From NCBI GenBank assembly GCA_963849095.1, contig CAWKGA010000008.1, positions 310,001 through 374,000 of the forward strand: a stretch of 64,000 nt of DNA. The letters are read 5' to 3'. Under the pieces are notes generated by a model that did no database searches, was not told the DNA's origin, and saw only the letters and a list, made by a program, of their open reading frames with translations. Position 1 is the stretch's first letter. Each line of letters begins with the position of its first letter. This document shows, piece by piece, positions 1-8,031 of the stretch. A program made the position numbers and the translations under genes. Source of the stretch: JASHUC01 sp963849095. Lineage in GTDB: Bacteria; Pseudomonadota; Gammaproteobacteria; Steroidobacterales; Steroidobacteraceae.

Positions 1-476
1 GGCTCTACATCGACCGCTTCCGCACGACGTTCACGCATGGCCACAACGGTCCCGCCTACGGCTTCATGCTGGAGCACCTGCAACTCCAAGACATCGTGGA
101 CGTGGCCCCCGACCGCAAGACGGCGCGGGGTCGCTTCCGAGCCTTCATGCAGGCCGGCAGCCACATGAGCAAGACGGATCGCGTCGCCGCCCTGCCGCTG
201 CAGTGGTGGGAAGCCGGCGTCTACGAGAATACCTACGTGAGAGAGGACGGGGTCTGGAAGATCAAGGTCCTGAACTACTGCCTCTCCTGGCAGGCTGATT
301 ACGAGAAGGGCTGGGCGCACAGCGAGCCGCACGAGGGGCCGTTCTTCAAGAAGACCTATCCGGAGGATCCCGGCGGCCCCGACGAGATCACGCCGCAGCG
401 CCCCGCGTTCTGGCCGGACACGGCCGTGGTCCCCTTCCATTTCCCGCATCCGGTGACGGGGAAGCCGCATGAGTAA
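1..476 (+). CDS. NTF2/SnoaL-like protein, possible diarylpropane gamma-formaldehyde lyase (5' partial)
   Basis: The frame is open from base 3, so the start lies outside the window and about 157 C-terminal residues are visible. The sequence looks like the C-terminal half of a nuclear transport factor 2/SnoaL fold: an internal stretch ending AGSHMSKTD, then QWWEAGVYENTYVREDGVWK and LSWQADYEKGWAHSEP, which are typical of the family's last beta strands. The stop overlaps the start of the carotenoid oxygenase by 8 nt, so the two are probably translationally coupled. In sphingomonads, cofactorless NTF2-like lyases (LsdE) strip formaldehyde from beta-1 diarylpropanes and give a lignostilbene, the substrate of the neighbouring enzyme class. 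The fold is fairly secure. The lyase role is inferred from this pairing. Another SnoaL-type decarboxylase or isomerase remains possible. Confidence 0.75.
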   Translation, partial: LYIDRFRTTFTHGHNGPAYGFMLEHLQLQDIVDVAPDRKTARGRFRAFMQAGSHMSKTDRVAALPLQWWEAGVYENTYVREDGVWKIKVLNYCLSWQADYEKGWAHSEPHEGPFFKKTYPEDPGGPDEITPQRPAFWPDTAVVPFHFPHPVTGKPHE

Positions 477-1911
477 CCGATTTCCCGAGACGATGGACTT
501 CATCGGCTACAACGAGCCCTCGCGCGTCGAATGCGAGATCTTCGATCTCGTCGTGGAGGGGACTATCCCCGCCGAGATCCGCGGCTCCTGGTACCAGTGC
601 GTCCCCGACCCGCAGTTTCCCCCGATGCTGGGACATGACACGTACCTGAGCGGCGACGGCGTGGTTCGCATGCTGCGCTTCGACGGCGCCCACGTCGACT
701 TCAGGCAGCGCTACATCCAATCGGAGCGCTGGAAGAGCGAGCGCGCTGCGCGCCGCTCTCTCTACGGCCTGTATCGCAACCCCTACACGGACGACCCGAG
801 CGTGCGCGGCAAGTCGCGCGCCGTGTACAACACCACGCCCATCTACCACGGCGGGCGGCTGCTCGCGCTGAAGGAGGACAGCCACGCCATGGAACTCGAT
901 CCCCGGACGCTCGAGACGCTCGGGGAGTGGGACTACGAGGGGCGCTTGCGCAGCGAGACGATGACCGCGCACACCCGGCTCGACCTTCAGACCGGCGAGC
1001 TGCTGTTCTTCGGCTACGAGGCGAGCGGGCTCGCCTCGCGGGACGTGGCGTACTGCGTGGCGGACCGCAACGGGACGCTCGTCCGCGAGGAGTGGTTCGA
1101 AGTGCCGTACTGCTCGCAGATGCACGACTTCGCGGCGACGAAGGAGCACGTGATCTTTCCGGTGTTTCCGACGACCGCGGACCTCGGCCGCCTGAAGGCG
1201 GGCGGCCCGCACTGGGTCTGGGAGCCTGGCAAGCCGACGTTCGTCGGCATCATGCCGCGTGACGGGAGCGTTGAGGACCTGCGCTGGTTCCGCGGCCCCG
1301 CATGTATGGCGTATCACTTCATGAACGCGCATACCGAGGGCAGCCGGGTGCATCTCGACTTCGGTTATAGCAAGGTCAATCCCTTCCCATTCATCCGGGA
1401 GGCCTCGGGGGTTGAGGCTCGGCCCGAGGACTTGGCCGGCGGTCTCGTCCGGTGGACATTCAACCTCGCGAAGCCCGGCGAGCAGTGGGAGGAGTCCGTG
1501 CTCGGGCCCGGCGGCGACATGCCGCGCGTCGCCGACCGCGACATGCTCGTCGATTACGCGATCGGCTACTACCAGGCCTTCGATCCGGGCGTCGGTCCGC
1601 CGCTCCTCGCGGGGCCCGTCGGCCCCGGCTTCAACACGATCTTGCGCCTCGAGCTCGCGAGCGGAAAGCTTGCGCGTCTGCCCATGGACCGGCGCTCCAC
1701 CGTGCAGGAGCACGTTCACATTCCTTCGAAGCAGCCGGGCCACGAAGGCTATCTCGCCTTCCTCGTCGATCTGCACGATGAACGCCGGACCGAAATGTTC
1801 GTGGTGGAGGCCGCGCGCCTCGAGCGCGGCCCGATTGCGCGCATCCAGATTCCGCTCCGGTTGCGGGTCGGCGTGCACGGCAACTGGGTGCCGGCCGAGG
1901 CGCTCGACTGA
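469..1911 (+). CDS. Carotenoid oxygenase family protein, probable lignostilbene-alpha,beta-dioxygenase
   Basis: A 480-residue protein of the carotenoid cleavage dioxygenase family (seven-bladed propeller with one Fe(II) held by four histidines). The four ligands can be placed at H168 (MTAHTRLD), H219 (SQMHDF), H283 (AYHFMNAH) and H470 (GVHGNW). This spacing matches bacterial lignostilbene dioxygenases (about 167/218/282/472). Y102 and K135 fall where those enzymes carry the Tyr and Lys that bind the substrate's 4-hydroxyl, which favours a hydroxystilbene over a carotenoid substrate. No signal peptide is seen, so it should be cytoplasmic. It would cleave the central double bond with O2 to two aromatic aldehydes such as vanillin. 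The ATG lies within the last codons of the NTF2-like gene. An MFS transporter follows after 41 nt. Confidence 0.9.
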   Translation: MSNRFPETMDFIGYNEPSRVECEIFDLVVEGTIPAEIRGSWYQCVPDPQFPPMLGHDTYLSGDGVVRMLRFDGAHVDFRQRYIQSERWKSERAARRSLYGLYRNPYTDDPSVRGKSRAVYNTTPIYHGGRLLALKEDSHAMELDPRTLETLGEWDYEGRLRSETMTAHTRLDLQTGELLFFGYEASGLASRDVAYCVADRNGTLVREEWFEVPYCSQMHDFAATKEHVIFPVFPTTADLGRLKAGGPHWVWEPGKPTFVGIMPRDGSVEDLRWFRGPACMAYHFMNAHTEGSRVHLDFGYSKVNPFPFIREASGVEARPEDLAGGLVRWTFNLAKPGEQWEESVLGPGGDMPRVADRDMLVDYAIGYYQAFDPGVGPPLLAGPVGPGFNTILRLELASGKLARLPMDRRSTVQEHVHIPSKQPGHEGYLAFLVDLHDERRTEMFVVEAARLERGPIARIQIPLRLRVGVHGNWVPAEALD

Positions 1912-1952
1912 AGCGTATCTCATGGCGACGTGCGGTCGCAGGAGGATCGGAC

Positions 1953-3371
1953 ATGTCGACACCGGTTCAGCCGAGCTCGACCCTCGCGGCAGGCGCGACT
2001 CGAGCGCCCGCGGGAGAGGCAGCGGAGAGCGCCGCCGAGCAGCCGTGGCCGAGCCCCGCGAAGTCCTGGTACGCCGTCGGAATCTTCGCCGTCGCTCTGA
2101 TGCTCGATTTCCTCGATCGCGGCGTCATCGCCCTCCTGGTGCAGCCGATCAAGCACGACCTCAATCTCTCCGACACGCAGATGGGCCTGCTGATGGGCAC
2201 CGCGTTCATCATCTTTTACCTGCTGCTCGGTCTGCCCATCGCCCGCCTCGCCGACAGCCGCAGCCGCAGAGCGATCATCGGCTGGGGAATCGCCATCTGG
2301 AGCGTCGCGACGGCGGCGTGCGGACTCGCGCGCAGCTTCTGGCCGTTCTTCGGCACCCGCATCGGCGTGGGGGTGGGGGAAGCCTGCAATGGCCCTGCGA
2401 CGTTCTCGATGATGGCGGACATGTTCCCGAAGGAGAAGCTGGCGCGGGCGATCGCGACGCTCAATTTCGGCTTCGTGATCGGCAACGGCATCGCGACGAT
2501 CATCGGAGGAGCCGTCATTCTGTTTGTCTCCGGGCACGGGGACTTCCATTTCCCGGCGCTTGGAACCGTTCATCCCTGGCAGGTCACGTTCTTCGCGGTC
2601 GGCCTTCCGGGCCTCATTGTCGCGGCGCTGCTCTCCACCGTGATCGAGCCCCCGCGGCGAGGCCGCATGAGGGCGGCCAGCCCGGCGCAGGCGCGCTCGA
2701 AGAAGGCGATCCCGGTGCGGGAGGTGGTGCGGTTCCTCGCCGCGAACAAGACGACCTACGGGCCCATGTTCCTCGGCCTCGCCTGCTCGAACATCGTCGC
2801 GTTCGGCATCCAGGCCTGGGCGCCGACCTTCTTCGTGCGCACGTACGGGTGGACGATTCCGCACTACGCCTTCGTGGTCGGCGTGCTGATGCTGGTGCTG
2901 TTCCCGATCGCGCTCATTCCCGGGAGCATGGTGGCGGAGTGGCTCACCCGGAAGGGCTACGACGACGCGAACCTGCGCTTGACCCTCTTCACGCTCGTCG
3001 CCGACGTGCCGTTCTACATTGCGTTCGCGCTGATGCCCACCCCCGCGCTGTCGCTCGCGTGCCTCGGAATGACGTTCCTCATAGCCTCGTTCTCGATCGG
3101 CGCTCAGAACGCGGCGTTGCAGATCATCACGCCGAACGAGATGCGCGCGCAGATCACCGCGCTGTTCCTGTTCATCTTCAACACCTTCGGCACCGGGATC
3201 GCGCCGCTCGTCGTCGGGCTCGTCACGAACCACGTGATCGGGTCGGAAGCGAGGGTCGGCGAGTCCATCGCGCTGACGGCGGCCGTCTTCGGACCGCTCG
3301 CCGTGCTCATCACGTGGTCGGGGCTGAAGCCCTACGGCCGAAGCGTCGCCCGCGCGCGCGCCTGGGACTAA
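1953..3371 (+). CDS. MFS transporter, probable aromatic or organic acid uptake permease
   Basis: A 472-residue inner-membrane protein with about 12 hydrophobic segments after a 40-residue polar N-terminus. The first membrane segment is followed by the MFS loop with LLMGTAFIIFYLLLGLPIAR and the signature LADSRSRR. It resembles the spinster-like/organic anion branch of the superfamily, often found beside aromatic catabolic genes. Position between a stilbene-cleaving oxygenase and a ThDP enzyme suggests uptake of the aromatic substrate or export of an intermediate, but the substrate cannot be read from sequence. The ATG at 1953 follows GGAGGATCGGAC, a good ribosome binding site. Confidence 0.88.
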   Translation: MSTPVQPSSTLAAGATRAPAGEAAESAAEQPWPSPAKSWYAVGIFAVALMLDFLDRGVIALLVQPIKHDLNLSDTQMGLLMGTAFIIFYLLLGLPIARLADSRSRRAIIGWGIAIWSVATAACGLARSFWPFFGTRIGVGVGEACNGPATFSMMADMFPKEKLARAIATLNFGFVIGNGIATIIGGAVILFVSGHGDFHFPALGTVHPWQVTFFAVGLPGLIVAALLSTVIEPPRRGRMRAASPAQARSKKAIPVREVVRFLAANKTTYGPMFLGLACSNIVAFGIQAWAPTFFVRTYGWTIPHYAFVVGVLMLVLFPIALIPGSMVAEWLTRKGYDDANLRLTLFTLVADVPFYIAFALMPTPALSLACLGMTFLIASFSIGAQNAALQIITPNEMRAQITALFLFIFNTFGTGIAPLVVGLVTNHVIGSEARVGESIALTAAVFGPLAVLITWSGLKPYGRSVARARAWD

Positions 3372-3397
3372 TATCGCGGGATCCACATCGAGCGACT

Positions 3398-5122
3398 ATG
3401 TACACCACGAGCACCGCCATCCTCGAAGCCCTGCGCGAGGCGGGGATGGACTATCTCTTCGCGAATCTCGGCAGCGATCACAGCGCGATCCTCGAGACGC
3501 TTGCGGAGGCGCGCGCGGCCGGGCGGCGGGACGCCTTCCCGGCGCTGATCACCTCTCCCCACGAGATGGTGGCCTTGAGCGCGGCGCATGGCCTCGCGCA
3601 GGTGAGCGGCCGCCCGCAGGCGGTGCTGGTGCACGTGGAATGCGGGACGCAGCAGCTCGGGGGCGCCGTCCATAACGCCGCCAAGGGGCGGGCGCCCGTG
3701 CTGATCATCGCGGGAATGTCGCCCGCGACGCAGGAGGGGGAGGCGCGGGGCAGCCGCAACGAGTTCATCCACTGGATCCAGGACGTGTTCGACCAGCGCG
3801 GCATCGTGCGCGGCTACATGCGCTACGACCACGAGATCCGCCTCGGCGCGAACGCAAAGCAGATCGTCCATCGCGCGTTGCAGTTCGCCTGCAGCGAGCC
3901 GAAGGGGCCGGTCTACCTCACCGCCGCGCGAGAAGTCCTGGAAGCCGAGGTGAAGCCGGTGAGTATCGACCGCGGCGAGTGGCCGCCGATCTCCGCGAGC
4001 GCACTCGCGCCGGAGGATGGTGCGCTAGTGGCTCGGGCGCTCGCGGGCGCCCGCCGGCCGCTCATCGTCACCACGTACGCCGGCCGCAATCCCGCGGCGG
4101 TCACAGAGCTCACGCGACTTGCCAACCGGCTCGGCATCGGCGTGCTCGACTCGGTGCCGAGCACCGTGAATTTCCCGCCAGCCGATCCGCTTTACCAGGG
4201 CAGCCAGTGGAACGAGAAGCGCCAGAATCCCGCGCTCGCCGAGGCGGACACGATCCTCGTCGTCGACAGCGACGTGCCGTGGATCCCGCAGCTCAACCGG
4301 CCGAGCGAGAGCGCGCACATCCTGCACATCGACACCGATCCGCTCAAGGAGCAGATGCCGCTCTGGTACATCCACGCCCGCCATATCTTTCGCGCGGACG
4401 CGGCGCTCGCGCTCCGGCAAATCAATCGGCAGCTCGATTCGATGCCGGTCGATGCCGCGGCGGTGCGGGAGCGCACGGCGCACTACGCGAGGCGCCACGC
4501 CGAGCGGCAGAGCGAGCTCGAGCGTCTGGAGCGTGCTCCGGGCGAGGGCTTGACGGCCGAATATCTCACCGCGCGCATCCGCGACGCCATCGGCGCTGAG
4601 GCCATCGTGATGAGCGAGGGCGTCACGAATTTCCACGTCATCTCGAACCATGCCGGGCGCGTGCGGCCGGGCACCCTCTTCACGCAGGGCGGCGGCTCTC
4701 TCGGCTGGAACGGCGGGGCGGCGGTCGGCGCAAAGCTCGCGCGGCCCGACGAGCTGGTCGTCGCGCTCACCGGCGACGGCTCGTACATGTTCTCGGTCCC
4801 CTCCGCCGTGCACTGGATGGCGCGGCGCTATCGCACGCCGTTCCTGCAGGTGATCTACAACAACCGGGGCTGGCGCGCGCCGAAGTTCTCGATGCTCGGC
4901 GTGCACCCGGACGGATTCGGGAGCCGCGCCGACCCCGCGGATCTCGACGTGACCTTCGACCCGCCGCCCGACTACGCCGGCATCGCCGCCGCCGCGGGCG
5001 GTGCGCTCGCGCAGTCGGCACGGACGCCGGAGGAGCTCGACTCCGCGCTACAGCGCGCGCTGCACGCCGTGAAGGAGGAGGGCCGCTGCGCCATCATCGA
5101 TGCGTGGCTGCCGCATCTGTAG
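3398..5122 (+). CDS. Thiamine diphosphate-dependent enzyme (acetolactate synthase/benzoylformate decarboxylase superfamily)
   Basis: A 574-residue protein with the three-domain arrangement of the ThDP decarboxylase/synthase superfamily. The activating glutamate is E56 in SPHEM. The central domain is nucleotide-binding-like. The ThDP/Mg motif starts GDG at residue 459 and ends NN near 488-489, the normal spacing. It could decarboxylate a 2-oxo acid or carboligate aldehydes. Neither activity is diagnostic from motifs. It is not the housekeeping acetolactate synthase: no small subunit gene is adjacent and it follows an aromatic transporter by 26 nt. A role in processing an aromatic aldehyde or 2-oxo acid is inferred from the neighbourhood. 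The ATG at 3398 was chosen because the frame upstream only covers other genes. Confidence 0.85.
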   Translation: MYTTSTAILEALREAGMDYLFANLGSDHSAILETLAEARAAGRRDAFPALITSPHEMVALSAAHGLAQVSGRPQAVLVHVECGTQQLGGAVHNAAKGRAPVLIIAGMSPATQEGEARGSRNEFIHWIQDVFDQRGIVRGYMRYDHEIRLGANAKQIVHRALQFACSEPKGPVYLTAAREVLEAEVKPVSIDRGEWPPISASALAPEDGALVARALAGARRPLIVTTYAGRNPAAVTELTRLANRLGIGVLDSVPSTVNFPPADPLYQGSQWNEKRQNPALAEADTILVVDSDVPWIPQLNRPSESAHILHIDTDPLKEQMPLWYIHARHIFRADAALALRQINRQLDSMPVDAAAVRERTAHYARRHAERQSELERLERAPGEGLTAEYLTARIRDAIGAEAIVMSEGVTNFHVISNHAGRVRPGTLFTQGGGSLGWNGGAAVGAKLARPDELVVALTGDGSYMFSVPSAVHWMARRYRTPFLQVIYNNRGWRAPKFSMLGVHPDGFGSRADPADLDVTFDPPPDYAGIAAAAGGALAQSARTPEELDSALQRALHAVKEEGRCAIIDAWLPHL

Positions 5123-5132
5123 CCGGCGCAGA

Positions 5133-5477
5133 TCAGTCCTCGGAACTCCTTCCCGCCAGGCCCAAGAACACCATCACGGCGCGGTTCAGCCGCACGACGT
5201 CCTCATCATCGAGGCGCCCGATCCGTTTGCCGATCTTTGCTTTGGACACGGTGGTGATCTTGTCGACCATCAGACGGCTCTCCTCCCGCAGTCCATTGCG
5301 CTCACTGGGCTTCACCTGCAATCTCAACAGAGGCGCGGGCGTGGGATTGGTCGTGAACGGGCAGAGCGTGATCGACAGCAAGCCGTCGAACCTGTCGTCT
5401 TGCAGGATCGCGACCGGACGCGGCTTGCCCGTGTAGTCCGGACCGCCTGCGACGCTCCAGATCTCACCCCGCTTCAC
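5133..5477 (-). CDS. mazF: MazF/PemK-family toxin endoribonuclease
   Basis: A 114-residue protein with the MazF/PemK N-terminus VKRGEIWSVAGG and the segment KPRPVAILQDD, as in the type II toxin family that cleaves mRNA. Length is typical (105-120). The GTG start at 5477 overlaps the TGA of the upstream antitoxin by 3 nt (GTGA), which implies translational coupling. The frame stays open upstream, but those residues are the antitoxin region in another frame. The gene is convergent with the ThDP enzyme, only 10 nt apart. Confidence 0.88.
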   Translation of the reverse strand: MKRGEIWSVAGGPDYTGKPRPVAILQDDRFDGLLSITLCPFTTNPTPAPLLRLQVKPSERNGLREESRLMVDKITTVSKAKIGKRIGRLDDEDVVRLNRAVMVFLGLAGRSSED

Positions 5478-5710
5478 GTCGCGTTCCAATCCGCAACCGA
5501 TTCGATGAAGGCGAGATCGTCCTGCTCCCGAGCGCTTCGCGCGATGGCCAGGGACTGACGGCGCGCCTGCGCGGCAAAACGCTTGGAACGGACGTTGGGA
5601 ACCCAGATCTGGATCGGTCGAAGACCGGCGGCGCGCAACGCCTTGCGGTGCTTCTGCACGCGCTGGGCGATGGGGCTGCGGACGCCGGACCGGGCACGGG
5701 TGGGGCTCAT
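5474..5710 (-). CDS. mazE: DUF3018-type MazE antitoxin
   Basis: A 78-residue basic protein beginning MSPTRARSGVRSPIAQRVQKH, with the segment LRAAGLRPIQIWVPN characteristic of the DUF3018 family annotated as MazE-type antitoxins. It overlaps the toxin gene and is transcribed first, the usual order for autoregulated type II pairs. It should bind the toxin and repress its own promoter. A perfect palindrome lies about 18 nt upstream of its ATG over the -10 element. Residues 60-78 (acidic, EQDDLAFIESVADWN) probably wrap the toxin. Confidence 0.85.
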   Translation of the reverse strand: MSPTRARSGVRSPIAQRVQKHRKALRAAGLRPIQIWVPNVRSKRFAAQARRQSLAIARSAREQDDLAFIESVADWNAT

Positions 5711-5722
5711 GACAAAGTCTCC

Positions 5723-5766
5723 GATGCGTTACATGTAACATATCGCATCCCGGCTCAGGGAGTCAA
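5723..5766 (-). promoter_or_regulatory. Toxin-antitoxin promoter with nested palindromic operator
   Basis: On the minus strand TTGACT (5761-5766) and TATGTT (5737-5742) are separated by 18 nt, a good sigma70 promoter. GTTACATGTAAC (5728-5739) is a perfect 12-bp palindrome overlapping the -10. It is flanked by GATGCG (5723-5728) and CGCATC (5744-5749), a second inverted pair. Binding of the antitoxin or toxin-antitoxin complex here would block transcription. The repressor identity is inferred. Confidence 0.7.
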
Positions 5767-5808
5767 GTCGCCCCGCTCGCGTGCCGCTATCCCAGCGCGC
5801 GATGGCCG

Positions 5809-6867
5809 CTACAATTTGAACGCCCGCTCCGCATTCGTCTGGAAGAACTTCTTCTTGTCCTCTGCTGACATGTCCATCGCATCGAGCGCGACGACCTCCT
5901 CCACGGGGCACTGGTAGGGGTAGTCCATCGCGTAGAGCACGCGGTCGGCGCCGATGACGCTCTGGGTGAACTTGATCGCGGGCTCCCACGCGACGCCGGA
6001 GTTGGTGATGTAGAAGTTCTCGCGCAGGTAGCTCGAGACGGTGCCTTTCTTGAGCGGCTTCATGAAGTCATAGCGCGCCGCGCGCACGCCGGCCTGATGC
6101 ATGTAGTCCAGGCGATAGAGCCAGAAGGGCAGCGCCTCGCCCATGTGGCCGATGATGATCTTGAGCGCCGGGAAGCGGTCGAGCGTGCCGCTCGTGATGA
6201 GGCGCAGCGCGTGCATGCCCGTCTCCACGCCGAAGCCGAAGATCGCCCCGTCGAGGCCGGCCTCGAGCATGGGGCCGATCATGTTCCGCGGCGGGGTGTT
6301 CGGATGGATGTAGATCGGCACGCCGACTGCCTCGGCCGCCTCGAGGACTGGCGCGAACTTGGGGTTGTCGAGGTACTCGCCCTGGATGTGCGAATTGATG
6401 ATCACCGCCTTCATGCCGAGCTTGGTCACGGCGCGCTCGATCTCCTTTGCCGCCTCGCGCGGCGCTTGCGGCGCGCACGCGGCCATGCCGGTGAACTTGT
6501 CCGGATGCTTGCGGCACGCCTCCGCGAGCTGGTCGTTGGCGAGCGTCGCGAGCGCGACGGCCTTGTCCTTCGGAAAGATGCTCGGACCCGGCGCGGTGAT
6601 GCCGATGACTTGCCGGTCGATGCCCCGCGCCGCCATGTCGGCGAGACGCAGCTCCCCGAGGTCCTGCAGGCGGCTGAAGACGAACCGCGGGCGCTCCGCC
6701 TGACTCCCGATATAGAAGCCCATGAGGCTGCGGAATCCCGGATCGACGTCGGGCGACTGGAGCAGATCACGGAACATCGCGATCATCTCCGGCGGGGCGA
6801 AGGCCTCCTCGGTCGCGATGCGCAGGTATCCGGGGTTGCGCTTGGGCTGCGAATTTGGGGTCGCCAT
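5809..6867 (-). CDS. ligW: 5-carboxyvanillate decarboxylase-like amidohydrolase
   Basis: A 352-residue amidohydrolase-superfamily decarboxylase. The N-terminus GYLRIATEEAFA, the centre FGFGVETGMHALRLIT, GHMGEALPFWLYRLDYMHQA, TNSGVAWEPAIKF, and the C-terminus MSAEDKKKFFQTNAE closely follow LigW of sphingomonads as I recall it. The Mn-binding/catalytic residues align as E20, H188, H241 and D315. LigW decarboxylates 5-carboxyvanillate to vanillate at the end of biphenyl (DDVA) degradation; vanillate is the substrate of LigM, encoded (broken) nearby. The start is the ATG at 6867, nine nt after GAGG; an upstream TTG would add five residues. A related gamma-resorcylate-type decarboxylase is the main alternative. 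It is divergent from the next amidohydrolase. Confidence 0.82.
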   Translation of the reverse strand: MATPNSQPKRNPGYLRIATEEAFAPPEMIAMFRDLLQSPDVDPGFRSLMGFYIGSQAERPRFVFSRLQDLGELRLADMAARGIDRQVIGITAPGPSIFPKDKAVALATLANDQLAEACRKHPDKFTGMAACAPQAPREAAKEIERAVTKLGMKAVIINSHIQGEYLDNPKFAPVLEAAEAVGVPIYIHPNTPPRNMIGPMLEAGLDGAIFGFGVETGMHALRLITSGTLDRFPALKIIIGHMGEALPFWLYRLDYMHQAGVRAARYDFMKPLKKGTVSSYLRENFYITNSGVAWEPAIKFTQSVIGADRVLYAMDYPYQCPVEEVVALDAMDMSAEDKKKFFQTNAERAFKL

Positions 6868-6919
6868 CTCGATATACCTCAAGGGGTGGAACCGCCGCCA
6901 TCATAGCCAATCTCACCGC

Positions 6920-6925
6920 TATAAT
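6920..6925 (+). promoter_or_regulatory. Perfect -10 box (TATAAT) in divergent intergenic region
   Basis: TATAAT lies 50 nt before the ATG of the + strand amidohydrolase, in the 108-nt space separating it from ligW. The hexamer 17 nt upstream (GCCATC) is a poor -35, so an activator may be needed. No matching element was seen for the minus strand. Confidence 0.45.
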
Positions 6926-6975
6926 CGCCGCGCCGGACTTGAGTGAGCCGGCGCCGATCCCGAGCGGATGCAGCC

Positions 6976-7863
6976 ATGGCGAAGTACCAGCCTCATTTGA
7001 ATCTCGACCAGCTGGTCGCGATCGACGTTCACACGCACGCGAACATCTCGGGCCGGGCGCAGCGCGACCCGTGCGCGCACGCCTTCGACGAGGCGATGTC
7101 CAAGTACTTCCGCTCCGGCAAGCCGCCGACACCGGCCGAGGTCGCGCAGTACTACCGCGAGCGAAACATGGCGGCCGTCATTTTTACCGTGGACATGGAA
7201 GCCGAGGTCGGCCACTGGCGCATCGCGAACGAGGAGGTGGCCGAGGCGGCGGCCGAGAACAGCGACGTGCTCATTCCCTTCGCGAGCATCGATCCCGCGC
7301 GCGGCAAGATGGGCGTCCGCGAGGCGCGCCGTCTCATCGATGAGTACGGCGTGCGGGGATTCAAGTTCCACCCGTCGGCGCAGGGCTTCTTTCCGGACGA
7401 CCGCAGGGCCTACCCGCTATACGAGGCCATCGCCGAGGCGGGCCTGCCGGCCCTGTTCCACACCGGTCAGACTGGAGTGGGCGCCGGGATGCCGGGTGGA
7501 ATGGGCATCAAGCTCAAGTACTCCAATCCAATCCATCTCGACGATGTCGCGGCGGATTTCCCGACGCTCACCATCGTCATGGCGCATCCCTCGTTCCCCT
7601 GGCAGGACGAGGCTCTCGCCATCGCGACGCACAAGCCGAACACTTACATCGATCTCTCCGGCTGGTCGCCGAAGTATTTCTCGCCGAACCTCATCCAGTA
7701 CTCGAACACCCTGCTCAAGGACCGCGTTCTCTTCGGCACGGACTATCCCGCGCTCACGGTCGAGCGCTGGCTCGGGGATTTCGAGAAGATCGCGATCAAG
7801 CCCGAGGTCCGGCCGCTCATTCTCAAGGAGAACGCGATCCGTCTGCTCAAGCTCCGCGTCTAG
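6976..7863 (+). CDS. Metal-dependent amidohydrolase (TIM-barrel hydrolase or decarboxylase)
   Basis: A 295-residue amidohydrolase_2-family protein. Metal-site motifs are seen in order: DVHTH (H19, H21) after strand 1, FKFHPSAQGF, LFHTGQTG, IVMAHPSFPW and the final FGTDYPALT with the catalytic Asp. The HxH motif, absent from LigW, places it nearer hydrolases or ACMSD-type enzymes. Members occur in aromatic catabolic clusters, including ring-cleavage product hydratases and phenylpropanoid beta-ketoacyl-CoA hydrolases, but I cannot assign the substrate. The ATG at 6976 was chosen over an upstream in-frame ATG (6943) because family members begin close to the first strand. Confidence 0.82.
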   Translation: MAKYQPHLNLDQLVAIDVHTHANISGRAQRDPCAHAFDEAMSKYFRSGKPPTPAEVAQYYRERNMAAVIFTVDMEAEVGHWRIANEEVAEAAAENSDVLIPFASIDPARGKMGVREARRLIDEYGVRGFKFHPSAQGFFPDDRRAYPLYEAIAEAGLPALFHTGQTGVGAGMPGGMGIKLKYSNPIHLDDVAADFPTLTIVMAHPSFPWQDEALAIATHKPNTYIDLSGWSPKYFSPNLIQYSNTLLKDRVLFGTDYPALTVERWLGDFEKIAIKPEVRPLILKENAIRLLKLRV

Positions 7864-8031
7864 CGGCACATCAGCGGCACGGATAGCCGACATCAGCCGC
7901 GCAGATAGATGCGCGTTCTCGCCGCACGCCTCGCTCCCATTGAAAAATGCCCGGCGACATGGTCAAAATACGAGATTAACTCCGGTCGAATTTCCAACCC
8001 CCAATCCCCCAAGGTCAAAGAGAGTTTCGAT
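7864..8031 (+). promoter_or_regulatory. Leader/promoter region of the ligM-like gene
   Basis: This 168-nt gap is lower in GC than its surroundings. TTGAAA (near 7939) followed by AAAATA could form a weak promoter, but the spacing is about 19 nt. GAGAGTTTCGAT precedes the ATG at 8032. No hairpin or riboswitch-like fold was recognised. Confidence 0.35.

Noticed and set aside
1412..3397. A long + strand frame of 1236 codons that crosses the oxygenase, MFS and ThDP genes
   Set aside because: Only the part from 3398 matches a protein family. The upstream part is Arg/Ser-rich out-of-frame translation of two better genes.
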